A stretch of DNA of 64,000 bases. It comes from Parvularculaceae bacterium. GTDB lineage: Bacteria; Pseudomonadota; Alphaproteobacteria; Caulobacterales; Parvularculaceae. Position 1 is the stretch's first letter, and each line of letters starts with the position of its first letter. Both the position numbers and the translations under genes were made by a program. The notes beneath the pieces are model-generated. The model was not told the origin of the DNA and did no database searches. It worked only from the letters and a program-made list of their open reading frames with translations. The DNA is taken from contig JAJFFU010000113.1 of assembly GCA_021776465.1 (NCBI GenBank), positions 62,001-126,000 on the forward strand, given 5' to 3'. Positions 31,954-40,500 of this stretch are shown piece by piece.

Positions 31954-32950
31954 GTTAGTAAGTATACAGACAATTCATGATATCGAACCTATCGAGGGGG
32001 CTGATAAGATTGAGAAGGCTCGTGTAATGGGTTGGACAGTGGTGGTTGGTAAGGGAGAATTTCAAGAGAATGATTTTTGCGTATTCCACGAAGTTGATAG
32101 TCTCCTTCCAGATGACAATCCTGATTATGAATTTATGCGAAGAAATAAATTTCGTGTAAAGACAATGAAAATGCGCGGAGTGTTGTCTCAAGGACTAGCT
32201 CTCTCTCCAGATATTCTAGGAAATCACATTGAAACTCTTGATGAGCTTACAGTGGGGCAGGACGTAACTGAGTGGCTAGGTGTAAAGAAGTACGAGCCAC
32301 CGCCTCCTCGAAATTCTGGAGGGGTGAATTCTGGAAGGAGTATTGGTAATTTCCCCAGCTATGTCCCTAAGACAGACGAGATCCGTATACAGAGTGCTTT
32401 GGAAAAGCTCGATTACCTCCGAGGGAAGCCCTACTATATCACTGTTAAGTATGATGGCTCTAGCTTCACGGCTGGTAGGCACGAAGATGAATTTTTTGTA
32501 TGTAGTAGGAATTTCAAGAAGGATTATCACAACACTGTAATCTCTACTCGCAAGAGTGATTTTATTGATGTGGCAAGGAAACTTGAACTAGAGAAGAAAA
32601 TTCCAGAAGGAATCGCGCTCCAGGGCGAACTATGTGGCCCAGGTGTTCAGGGGAATAAGATGGGGTTTCCCGACAAAGACGTGTGGTTTTACAATATGTT
32701 CAACATCAAGGAAGGGACATATTACACTTATGATGAGATGAAAGAATTTTGTGAGAATCTTGGCCTGTTCGTTGTACCTCTTGAAGAGACAGGAGGATCA
32801 TTTGATTATACGCTGGAAGAGCTACTGGAAAAGGCTAAGGGTAAGTACCATCGAACTGATAGACACAGAGAAGGGATTGTAATTCGTTCAATGGATAAGC
32901 GTATTAGTTTTAAGGCGATAAATAATGATTTCCTATTGAGGGAGAAATAA
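31946..32950 (+). CDS. RNA ligase, Deinococcus Rnl/Rnl5-like
   Basis: 334 residues. N-terminal domain (LVSIQTIHDIEPIEGADKIEKA) is the OB-like module of DraRnl-type ligases, which reseal nicks carrying a ribonucleotide 3'-OH; catalytic part has motif I TVKYDGSSFT (about residue 168), ALQGELCGPGVQGN (motif III) and REGIVIRS (motif IV), SFKAINNDFL (motif V). Third ligase in the cluster and of a different class from the other two. Start 31946 after gggaggaagaag. Confidence 0.87.
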   Translation: MRKLVSIQTIHDIEPIEGADKIEKARVMGWTVVVGKGEFQENDFCVFHEVDSLLPDDNPDYEFMRRNKFRVKTMKMRGVLSQGLALSPDILGNHIETLDELTVGQDVTEWLGVKKYEPPPPRNSGGVNSGRSIGNFPSYVPKTDEIRIQSALEKLDYLRGKPYYITVKYDGSSFTAGRHEDEFFVCSRNFKKDYHNTVISTRKSDFIDVARKLELEKKIPEGIALQGELCGPGVQGNKMGFPDKDVWFYNMFNIKEGTYYTYDEMKEFCENLGLFVVPLEETGGSFDYTLEELLEKAKGKYHRTDRHREGIVIRSMDKRISFKAINNDFLLREK

Positions 32951-32953
32951 AAA

Positions 32954-33352
32954 ATGAAACTAATAGATAGGTTGCAGAGTGATAAGACAGAAGCCATGAA
33001 AGCTAGGCTAAGGACAGATTCAAACCTTCTTGGAGTGCTTATCTCTGATGCAAAGAAAACAGACAAAAGCCCAGAAGATGGTGCCGTTCTAAAAGCTATG
33101 CGCTCTACAAAGAAGCAGCTTACGGAAGCTCTTTCTCATGCCAAGGATGCTGACAAGCAAAGAGAAATTGCATATGAGCTAGAACTCATCGAAGGGTATC
33201 TCCCACAGCTAGTGGGTGCGGGAGAACTAAAGGCATTCATTGACACTCTTCCTGCCGATGATCATATGGGCAAGAAGATGGGAAGCATCAAAAAGAAGTT
33301 CGGTGAAAGAGCCGATATGAAACTTGCTAAGGAAATTCTTGACAAGGGATAA
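32954..33352 (+). CDS. YqeY-like protein (GatB/YqeY domain)
   Basis: 132 residues. Opens MKLIDRLQSDKTEAMKARLRTDSNLLGVLISDAKK and ends MGSIKKKFGERADMKLAKEIL, matching YqeY from start to end including length. YqeY resembles the tRNA-binding tail of the tRNA amidotransferase GatB. In this phage it follows the ligases and precedes a tRNA cluster, so a tRNA-related role is plausible but unproven. Confidence 0.85.
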   Translation: MKLIDRLQSDKTEAMKARLRTDSNLLGVLISDAKKTDKSPEDGAVLKAMRSTKKQLTEALSHAKDADKQREIAYELELIEGYLPQLVGAGELKAFIDTLPADDHMGKKMGSIKKKFGERADMKLAKEILDKG

Positions 33353-33548
33353 GTTTGTCCATTGCCATCCGCACGGTGCTGTCCACAAGCTAGACAAGGA
33401 CGGCACGTGTTGGTGTGGGTGTGTACCTGACTCTCCTAAAGAGTATAAGGGAGTAGGGTATACATCCTCTCTTATGGCAAGGGACATGGAAAGTGCCTAT
33501 GTTGAATGCAAAAACAGAAATTTATGGCTTTATGGCTTGAAAGACTAG
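33339..33548 (+). CDS. Small Cys/His-rich protein (probable zinc site)
   Basis: 69 residues from a TTG start preceded by aagga; overlaps yqeY-like gene by 14 bases. HCHPHGAVHKLDKDGTCWCGC suggests metal binding. No ATG is available upstream of this motif, so TTG is likely; a TTG at 33324 is an alternative. Confidence 0.55.
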   Translation: MTRDKFVHCHPHGAVHKLDKDGTCWCGCVPDSPKEYKGVGYTSSLMARDMESAYVECKNRNLWLYGLKD

Positions 33549-33565
33549 CAGGAATGTCGTATACT
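33537..33565 (+). promoter_or_regulatory. Sigma70 promoter
   Basis: TTGAAA, exactly 17 bp, TATACT, 30 bases before the DUF1257 gene. Confidence 0.85.
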
Positions 33566-33594
33566 TTAGATAACGAAGGAACAAGGAGAAACAC

Positions 33595-34014
33595 ATGTCG
33601 CATTATACGTCCGTCAAAACAACCTACAAGAGCCTGTCGGATTTGGTAGCTGCTCTTTGTTTGTGTGGTTTTACAGAAGAGCAGATTGAACTATCTGAAG
33701 AGAATGACATGACGCTCATCGGGTATGACAATGCACATCGAATCATTGATGGTCAGGTGGTTAAGGCAGCACTCCGTATCCACAGGCGACATGTTGGAAG
33801 AGCTTCTAATGATATCGGATACGTCAAACAGGCTGATGGAACATATTCAGCCATTATTTCCAATTACGATAAGAGGAAATATGGTAAGTCATGGCAAGAC
33901 AGTGTTAAGCGAGAATACAATGCGCGTATTGCCACTCGACAGCTACAGAGGAAAGGATACAAGGTGAATGTTATCCGAAATGGGAAGACGATTCGTGTTG
34001 AAGGAAAGCAGTAG
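33595..34014 (+). CDS. DUF1257 (Ycf35-like) protein
   Basis: 139 residues. MSHYTSVKTTYKSLSDLVAALCLCGF start, NAHRIIDGQ, IGYVKQADGTYSAIISNYD and the YNARIATRQLQRKGYKV terminal helix match the family along its length. It regularly accompanies Ycf46-type ATPases and DUF2997. Biochemical function unknown. Site acaaggagaaacac precedes the ATG. Confidence 0.82.
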   Translation: MSHYTSVKTTYKSLSDLVAALCLCGFTEEQIELSEENDMTLIGYDNAHRIIDGQVVKAALRIHRRHVGRASNDIGYVKQADGTYSAIISNYDKRKYGKSWQDSVKREYNARIATRQLQRKGYKVNVIRNGKTIRVEGKQ

Positions 34015-35037
34015 GTGGTTAGTAAAAAAGCACAAAAATTGGTAGATATTGTTTTTGGTAAGGAAGAAGCTGCTCCTCCAAGGAAAAAAAATATGAACGC
34101 ATCGGATGAGAAGAGGCTCTGGATCAGAACTGATATGCACTACCATAAGTTGGTTGGCGCTATTACAGATTCTATCCCGCCTGGGTTCTACGAGCATGAT
34201 TATACAAATGACGGGGAGTGTTTGAAGCGCAAAGAACTTAGTACGGCAAAGATCATCGACAAGGATCCTACAATTGATAAGGTGTTGAGTAGTGTCCATG
34301 ATTTTTTCAAGGTGAGGGAAATTTTCATCAAGTATGGGATTCCGCAAAAGAGGGGAATTCTACTGCACGGCCCTCCTGGTACGGGGAAGAGTACAATCAT
34401 GCGACTCATTATCCAACATGTCATTGATGATTTGAAGGGTGTAGCGCTGGAGGCCAGTGCCCTGAATTTCCCTGAATTCATCGAGATTTATGATATTTTC
34501 AGAGATGTTCACCCAGATCGTCCAATTGTATGCGTTATCGAGGACATTGAGAAATTTGCTGATAGCTCACACAGCGAGACAGAGTTTGTCAATTTTGTGG
34601 ATGGAGTGACGTCTGTTGATGGGGTTCTCTTTGTTGCCACTACAAACTTCGTGAACAATGTCCCAGACAGGATTCTCAACAGGCCGGGGCGATTTGATGT
34701 GAGGTATAAGATTGGGTATCCTGGCGAAGAAGTGAGGAGAGGGTTTGTTGAAGACTTGATTCATGACCTCGATGATGATTTTGTTGATAAGATTGTCGAG
34801 GATACGGACGGGCTTCCTGTTTCTCACGTGAGGGAGCTTGTAATTGCTACGCATATTCTAAAGAGGGATTATGAAGAGACGCTGAAGGCTTTGAGGGCTA
34901 ATGTACCGGATGATAAACTGTATCCTGCGGATAGGTGCGACAATGATGCTCCGAGGGCGGGGTTTGCTCCTGCTAAAAAGAAAGAGTATGATGATCATGG
35001 GTGTGAAGTAGAGCCGTATTGTCCCGATTGTTCGTAA
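34015..35037 (+). CDS. BCS1-like AAA ATPase
   Basis: 340 residues from a GTG start directly after the DUF1257 stop (site gaaggaaagcag). Walker A HGPPGTGKST, Walker B VCVIEDIEKF, sensor VATTNFVNN, arginine finger NRPGRFD. N-terminal region lacks a TM helix. C-terminus has Cys-rich CEVEPYCPDC. Likely a remodelling ATPase; partner unknown. ATG 34093 (MNASDEKRLW) is an alternative start. Confidence 0.85.
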   Translation: MVSKKAQKLVDIVFGKEEAAPPRKKNMNASDEKRLWIRTDMHYHKLVGAITDSIPPGFYEHDYTNDGECLKRKELSTAKIIDKDPTIDKVLSSVHDFFKVREIFIKYGIPQKRGILLHGPPGTGKSTIMRLIIQHVIDDLKGVALEASALNFPEFIEIYDIFRDVHPDRPIVCVIEDIEKFADSSHSETEFVNFVDGVTSVDGVLFVATTNFVNNVPDRILNRPGRFDVRYKIGYPGEEVRRGFVEDLIHDLDDDFVDKIVEDTDGLPVSHVRELVIATHILKRDYEETLKALRANVPDDKLYPADRCDNDAPRAGFAPAKKKEYDDHGCEVEPYCPDCS

Positions 35038-35045
35038 ATCGAAGT

Positions 35046-35148
35046 GCCTCTGTAACTCAGTCTGGTCAGAGTAGCGGCCTTACAAGTCTCCGCGCGGAGC
35101 CATAAATTAAGCCGTTCGTCGTAGGTTCGAATCCTACCAGGGGTACCA
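35046..35148 (+). tRNA. tRNA with 25-base insertion in the anticodon loop
   Basis: Acceptor GCCTCTG/CAGGGGT, D-arm ACTC..GAGT, T-arm GTAGG-TTCGAAT-CCTAC, variable TCGTC and encoded CCA are all canonical. Anticodon stem is GCGGC/GCCGT but encloses 32 bases starting CTTACAA. Removing 25 bases at or near position 37/38 gives loop CTTACAA, anticodon TAC (Val). The insert contains a CTCC-GCGC-GGAG hairpin. Without removal it would not be a functional tRNA. Confidence 0.65.
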
Positions 35149-35168
35149 TTAATAAGTGGTTGTTATTA

Positions 35169-35245
35169 GGAGTGCGGGGGGCAAGGTAGTCCCGCCAGTC
35201 TTATATGCTGGTGAGAGCCAGGTTCAATTCCTGGGCACTCTACCA
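35169..35245 (+). tRNA. tRNA-Ile (TAT)
   Basis: Acceptor GGAGTGC/GCACTCT, D-stem GGG/CCC, anticodon stem CCAGT/GCTGG with loop CTTATAT (anticodon TAT, reads ATA), T-arm CCAGG-TTCAATT-CCTGG, encoded CCA. Reads the rare ATA codon. Confidence 0.82.
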
Positions 35246-35261
35246 AAATAGGAGAATAAAA

Positions 35262-35612
35262 ATGATTTATGTAGTGTGTGAAGATGATTATGACTGCAGA
35301 GATATACTTGCCGTACTATCTGGCCCACCTGGAAAGCACGATGAACTAAGAGAGGCCGTGAGGAAATATGTTTCTTTGAGAAGTGCGTCGGTAAGAGAGT
35401 ATAATGAAAAGATAGAAGAAAGGGTGGAAGCAGAGACGGGGGAAATGAGATGCTCGGAATATGGTTCTCCAGAAAATCAGCTATTCTATAAATATTTCAG
35501 GCAATTCAAGAAAGAGACGCCGTGGACATTTAAAAAATTTCCGCAGTGGGTGTGTGAAGAATATGAGGGATATACATCAAAAGAGTTTGAAGAAGTACAT
35601 TATTGTAGTTAA
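35262..35612 (+). CDS. Hypothetical protein
   Basis: 116 residues, charged, starts MIYVVCEDDYDCRDILAV after taggagaataaaa. The longer frame from 35205 would run through the tRNA-Ile gene and is rejected. No family recognised. Confidence 0.65.
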   Translation: MIYVVCEDDYDCRDILAVLSGPPGKHDELREAVRKYVSLRSASVREYNEKIEERVEAETGEMRCSEYGSPENQLFYKYFRQFKKETPWTFKKFPQWVCEEYEGYTSKEFEEVHYCS

Positions 35613-35623
35613 GGAGGAATAAA

Positions 35624-35890
35624 ATGCTAGAAATTGAAGTGTATGCAACATACGAAGTAAGAGTAAAACATACAGTAAAGATTGACCCATACGATCTTGA
35701 TGAATGGATGGATGAAGAGGGAAATTCCACCCTAACTCAAAAAGATATCGATGACGATGATAAGTTTGTTTCTCCGTATATTGATCACATTTATATGGAT
35801 CTAGAGGACAATGCTGCAACGCTTATTGCTAGTAGTTTGGGTGAATTTGAGATCGAGGACATTGGAAAAATCACTCTAAAGGATAACTAA
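35624..35890 (+). CDS. Hypothetical acidic protein
   Basis: 88 residues; N-terminal strand pair MLEIEVYATYEVRVKHTVKI then a very acidic stretch DEWMDEEG...DDDDKF. Overlaps the next start by one base. Site aaggaggaataaa is strong. Confidence 0.65.
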   Translation: MLEIEVYATYEVRVKHTVKIDPYDLDEWMDEEGNSTLTQKDIDDDDKFVSPYIDHIYMDLEDNAATLIASSLGEFEIEDIGKITLKDN

Positions 35891-36096
35891 TGGCAAAGAA
35901 AGCTTATAATGCCACTGTGACATTTGCTCATGGGGATTACATTGATTTTAAATTGAGTGAAGAGCCGCGCCTGGCAGAAGGAAACAGATATCCGTGGGAG
36001 GAATTCAAATACCATCCCGACGAAGTGGAGAGATTGCTTGTCATTGATCCAAAGAGCGTAGCATACATTAGTTACACAATTACGGAGGACGAATAA
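35890..36096 (+). CDS. Hypothetical protein (68 aa)
   Basis: MAKKAYNATVTFAHGDYIDFKLSEE... beta-rich start, acidic. TAATG overlap with the preceding gene shows translational coupling. Unknown. Confidence 0.62.
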   Translation: MAKKAYNATVTFAHGDYIDFKLSEEPRLAEGNRYPWEEFKYHPDEVERLLVIDPKSVAYISYTITEDE

Positions 36097-36097
36097 C

Positions 36098-36412
36098 ATG
36101 TGCGTATATTCTATGATCGCAGACCATTACAGAGATAGGTGGAGAGAACGGAAGGAGTACCAATATCCTCCCGCTACCACTGAACAATTCCCTTATCAGC
36201 CAAAGGTGATTCCATTCACTATCCAGCCAACAATCACGCCAGAAGAGATTGAAGAATTTCGCAAGCTCCTAGAGAGAGCCAGGGAATACGACAAAAGAAA
36301 TAATGAACCTGATTGTGAGAACCAAGAGAAGCTAGATGAGATTATTCGCCTGGCGGAAGAGGCTGGTGTAGGTGATGAAGTGAGAGAAGCAATTGAAAGC
36401 ACACTTGACTAA
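36098..36412 (+). CDS. Hypothetical charged helical protein
   Basis: 104 residues; Arg/Tyr-rich first 30 residues, C-terminal helices (TPEEIEEFRKLLERAREYD). Two bases after the previous stop. Unknown. Confidence 0.65.
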   Translation: MCVYSMIADHYRDRWRERKEYQYPPATTEQFPYQPKVIPFTIQPTITPEEIEEFRKLLERAREYDKRNNEPDCENQEKLDEIIRLAEEAGVGDEVREAIESTLD

Positions 36413-36421
36413 GGATGAATA

Positions 36422-36706
36422 ATGGATAGATTAATAATGACGCGGTTTGCTGATGATAATTTTAGAGAAGGGGACGTTCTTTCAATGAAGGGTGTTGTTA
36501 GTGGGAACACAATAGAAATAAAGCTTGAAGATGTTGAGATTTCTAAGCCAATGGTTAGGCGTGGAGATAAGGTGAAATGGTGGAGAAAAGTTTGGAACTT
36601 TGGAGAAGTGGTGGCTGTCTATGATGATGGGGCTTGGGTCAAGCCTGAAAATAGTTGTGTGATGAAAACACTGAATATTTCTGACATAAAAAGGGTTGAC
36701 AAATAG
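36422..36706 (+). CDS. Hypothetical protein with REGDVL motif
   Basis: 94 residues, beta-rich: FREGDVLSMKGVVSGNTIEIKL and RRGDKVKWWRKVWNFGEVVAVYDDGAWV, resembling small SH3-like folds. Its last codons overlap the -35 of the following promoter. Confidence 0.65.
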   Translation: MDRLIMTRFADDNFREGDVLSMKGVVSGNTIEIKLEDVEISKPMVRRGDKVKWWRKVWNFGEVVAVYDDGAWVKPENSCVMKTLNISDIKRVDK

Positions 36707-36724
36707 ACATTCCTATTGTATAAT
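36696..36724 (+). promoter_or_regulatory. Consensus sigma70 promoter
   Basis: TTGACA, exactly 17 bp, TATAAT: the best match in the window. Drives the DUF2997 gene at 36757. Confidence 0.92.
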
Positions 36725-36756
36725 AAAGGGAACAAGGAACGAATTGGAGAAATAAA

Positions 36757-36960
36757 ATGGCTAAGACGATCACTGTAGATATTGACGCAGAAGGTGAAGT
36801 GAATATCGAAGCTTCAGGATTTAAGGGTGGGTCGTGTACAAAAGCTACGGCTGACCTCGTAACAGCCCTTGGTGGCGATCCTGCTGATTTTGTTGCCAAG
36901 CCTGAATATCAGGAATGTGTTCGACGTGGCGTAGCAGCCAAGCGTCAAGTTAAGGCATAA
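36757..36960 (+). CDS. DUF2997 protein
   Basis: 67 residues. Pattern ITVDIDAEGEVNIEASGFKGGSC...ATADLVTALGG is the DUF2997 signature. Third member of the Ycf46/DUF1257/DUF2997 set in this window, here under its own consensus promoter. Role unknown; the family is thought to work with the ATPase because of constant co-occurrence. Confidence 0.85.
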   Translation: MAKTITVDIDAEGEVNIEASGFKGGSCTKATADLVTALGGDPADFVAKPEYQECVRRGVAAKRQVKA

Positions 36961-37289
36961 TGTGTGATACAATTAGGGTGAGCCTAACAGAAGCTCAGCG
37001 CCTCCTCCTTGAAGAGATGGCATTTACAGATTTTAGATCAATGTATCTAGATGTTATCAAGCTTATTAGAAGCCCGATGGATTTAGATAATAAGATTATA
37101 TACAACCTATATCATAGCGCAACTAGTGTATATAATCTTTTCGTTGAGGGGGGTTTTGGTAGTGTTGCCTTCGCGCAATCATTGGAAGAGTTTACAGAGT
37201 ATTTTGATGAAGCAGTATTGAATGATTTGATCGAAGATGAGAAAATGACTTGTACTATGATGTGTTTGACGGTGAAGAAGTATTTATGA
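36960..37289 (+). CDS. Hypothetical protein
   Basis: 109 residues, helical, no motif. ATG overlaps the DUF2997 stop by one base (TAATG). Contains a Met/Cys-rich C-terminus (CTMMCLTVKKYL). Confidence 0.65.
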   Translation: MCDTIRVSLTEAQRLLLEEMAFTDFRSMYLDVIKLIRSPMDLDNKIIYNLYHSATSVYNLFVEGGFGSVAFAQSLEEFTEYFDEAVLNDLIEDEKMTCTMMCLTVKKYL

Positions 37290-37312
37290 GTGAAAATATT
37301 GGACGTTATATT

Positions 37313-37423
37313 CCACCGGTAGTTTAAACGGAAAAACAATTCTGTTGTCTAGGCTAGTAGATATTATAAATCCGACGAACGCTGACAAGAGATGAATTGC
37401 GGGTTCGAATCCCGTCCGGTAAT
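37313..37423 (+). tRNA. tRNA-like gene with expanded anticodon loop
   Basis: T-arm GCGGG-TTCGAAT-CCCGT, D-arm GTTT..AAAC and five acceptor pairs (ACCGG/CCGGT) are clear, but positions 1-72 and 2-71 do not pair and there is no CCA. The region for the anticodon arm is about 55 bases. One reading has stem TTCT/AGAG with a 45-base loop beginning GTTGTC (candidate anticodon TGT) and ending GACAA. Either an intron-like insertion or a decayed gene. Confidence 0.45.
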
Positions 37424-37426
37424 TGT

Positions 37427-37467
37427 GCGGTCCACGGCAGACAAATTAGCCGTGGGCCGCTTTTTTT
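37427..37467 (+). terminator. Rho-independent terminator
   Basis: 12-bp stem GCGGTCCACGGC/GCCGTGGGCCGC with one T-G pair, 10-base loop, seven T. Confidence 0.93.
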
Positions 37468-37473
37468 GTTCCT

Positions 37474-37503
37474 ATAGTATGTCTGAGAGAGACTTTATAC
37501 ATA
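37474..37503 (+). promoter_or_regulatory. Possible structural-gene promoter (third, weaker copy)
   Basis: ATAGTATGTCTGAGAGA followed by TATACA, after a terminator and 17 bases before 37520. Resembles the elements at 4858 and 19482 only in the ATAGTATGT part. Confidence 0.3.
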
Positions 37504-37519
37504 TCTATGGGAGCTTTAT

Positions 37520-40500
37520 ATGGAAATTTTTGACCTATACCTAAACAATTTAAGAAGTGCTTCGACTGGCCAGGAAGTGTTGCAGCAGATGAGACAGGAG
37601 TTAACTGGCGGGGAAGTTGAGCCAGATATTCAGGGTGAGATAAACACTGTTGTACAGAAGGCTATTCAAGAAGGTGTAGAAGGATTGGACGCGTATGAGA
37701 AAGCTGTTATACAGCAGATGAGGCCAGACCTACTACAGGGGTATTCAGCAGACGCTACCCCTATGGGAGATGGGTATCAAATTCAAACAGATATTCCCAC
37801 TATCCCCGGGTTGTCTCAAGCAGCACAATATGGAGGAGACACAGAAAGGGTAAGAGAAACCACTGTGTACGATTATGATCCAGACAAAACACATCCAAAC
37901 CTTCCTAGTGAAACTGTAGAACTAACGCCAGGCGATCTTATGCAGGAAGAACTAGAGGAATCATTTGGAAAGCATGTTGGGCCAAAAGGAACACATGTAG
38001 AAGATGAGCACGGATTACTAAGATTGAAGGAAGATCCTTTTGATGCTCATCAGCCAACCGTAGAAGATTTTGTCCCAACACAAATCCCAGAGATCCCAGG
38101 GCTAAGGCAGATGGGTATGTTCTCAACATTCGCTGATAATGTTGGTGTGTTTGAGGGGGCCCCAGAGCTTCCATATGAAGGGAAGAGTCCAAAGCCATCT
38201 CTAAGATATAAAACAATTACGAAGGATAGGGAAGAAGAAGATATTAAAGATGGGCCGGCTCATGGTGCGCCAGGTCTCACACCCCCTAGATTCAAGGTGA
38301 GGGATAGGGAGCGTATGGAAGAACGGATGGCACAATCCATTCCTGATGATTTCATCCAAACCATGTCCAGTATTGGGGGGGAATATTTACACACTCTATC
38401 TGGTGGGGCAATGGGGTTCAAATTTACTCCAACTAAAGGAACACAATTAAGGAAGATGTACATCGAGAAGACAGGGGCTTTTGTGCAACATGTAGGAGAG
38501 GATGGATATGTTGTTGTTTCTCCTCCAAGAAATCTGAATGAAGATAAATTAATTCAGGCCGGAGTAGGGGGTTCAGGATATGGAGATAATAGAGAAGGTG
38601 CTGGTGTGGATGCTGGAGTTGGTGATAGTGGTGCTGTTTCTAAGCTATCTGCTCCTCAAATTCATACAGTGGATGATAGAGATAAGGATGACGTAATGAT
38701 TTTACCACATCACATAGGAGAAGACCAGAAAAGGGAGATGAAAGCTCTCAGGTTGTGGGTGCAGGCTACACGCCACATTGATGACATTGTAACGATGGAG
38801 CGTAATTCTCAGGCGGGGAACAAGAGACATACAGAGATTGAGAAGTTTCTCGATCTTCCAAATGGCTTAGAAAATTACATAAAAACACTTAGACCAAATG
38901 AAGCACAGGAAGCAGAGCAACATATTTCTGATAAGCTCAGCCCTGCGCATGCTAAATATTTCAGACAGAACGCTCCACATTTCTACCCTCAAGAGAGTGG
39001 CCGTACAGATATTCCTAGGTCAACAAATTACCAGGAAGGGTTGGGAGATATTGCTAAGCAGTGGGGTAGAGATTTGGCAGATTCTACCAAGGATGTTTTC
39101 AGAACTGGCCCATCAGAGCTACAGCAGCTAAGGCAAAGAAACAAGGATCGAGGCCAGGCTAAGGATCCATATTTCTGGAAAACACCTAAACAGAAGCAAG
39201 AGATGATGGATCAGAGGTTGCCTAGGGCCAATGAATCTTCTGAATCCCCTGATGACACGCCTATTGAAGAAATGGATAATAGACCAAGTTGGGAACGCGA
39301 CGAGAGGATGAAGCATGATTACAAAGCACCTGTTGATCCTCGTGACTGGAAGGGAACTCCTCCTAAGGGCGGAGATATTTCTATGGAAGAAGCCGGATTC
39401 CCTAAGTCCACACATGCAGATCCAGAAATGGAGGGGCCTGACAGTGGGCAAAAATGGTCTGACTATTCTAGCGAGGCAAAACAGTATGGTAAGAAGCCGA
39501 TGCAGCAACCTGAGCCAGAGGAAACACCAAGCGTAAATATTCCAAGAGATGATAATTGGAAAGATTTTCTAAGCGGAGATACTGGTGAATATGAATTGCA
39601 GGATGTGGATGAAGATGAAGAAAGTTGGGGAGGAAAAACGGCAGAAGTGTATGAAGAATCAAAGCTCCAAAACGCACCTTCGTCAGCTATGGACCCTGGG
39701 CATAAAACACAGGAGCAAGAATATAAGACAGAGGTAATTACTGACCCATCGTTCCAACCACAGCAAGAAGAAGAACATCCTCATGAGTTAATACAGCCGC
39801 AGGTTCAAGCAGTGCCACCACAACAGGTTCAGCAACCACAACAGGTTCCTGTGCAGCCAACGGCTCAGCAGGGTGTGGATACAGATGGTGATGGACAAGC
39901 TGACGATTTCGACGGGGATGGTGTAGCGGATTATTATTCTACGCAGGGATACGGATATAATCAGCCATTCGGTGGTGTGCCAGGGCAGCAAGACCCTGGA
40001 AGATTTGGGCAGTGGCGAAATATGGAACCTAGGGGCGTTGATGAATTAAACCCACAGACTAACAAACCAGAAATGAAGTATGGCCCAAGTGCATTTCTAA
40101 CAGAGAAGGAGAAGAAACAAGATCAGCATAAGCCAAGGAGTACATTTGATAGAGAAGTGGGCAAGTCAGATCCAATTTCGTTAGAAAATGTGTCAAAAGA
40201 AGGGCCTATAAAAGAATACGTAGAAAAGCCTGAAAGAGTTGACAGGAAAGGCCCTGGTATTCAGGGTTTGGCCAAAGCACTTCAATCTGTTGAACAACTA
40301 GCATGGTTGGATGATTTACAGGCTGAAGATTTTGCTATGAAAATCTGGAAGAATAACAAAGGGCTTCAGGGCGCGATTAGATCTTTAGGGGCGAAAGGAC
40401 TGAATCAGTGGAGGAACTATGGAGATAATGAGGATAAGTTCCAACAGATGATTGAGCATACAGGCTTGACTCGTCCTCCGCAGAGGACAGATAAATTTCA

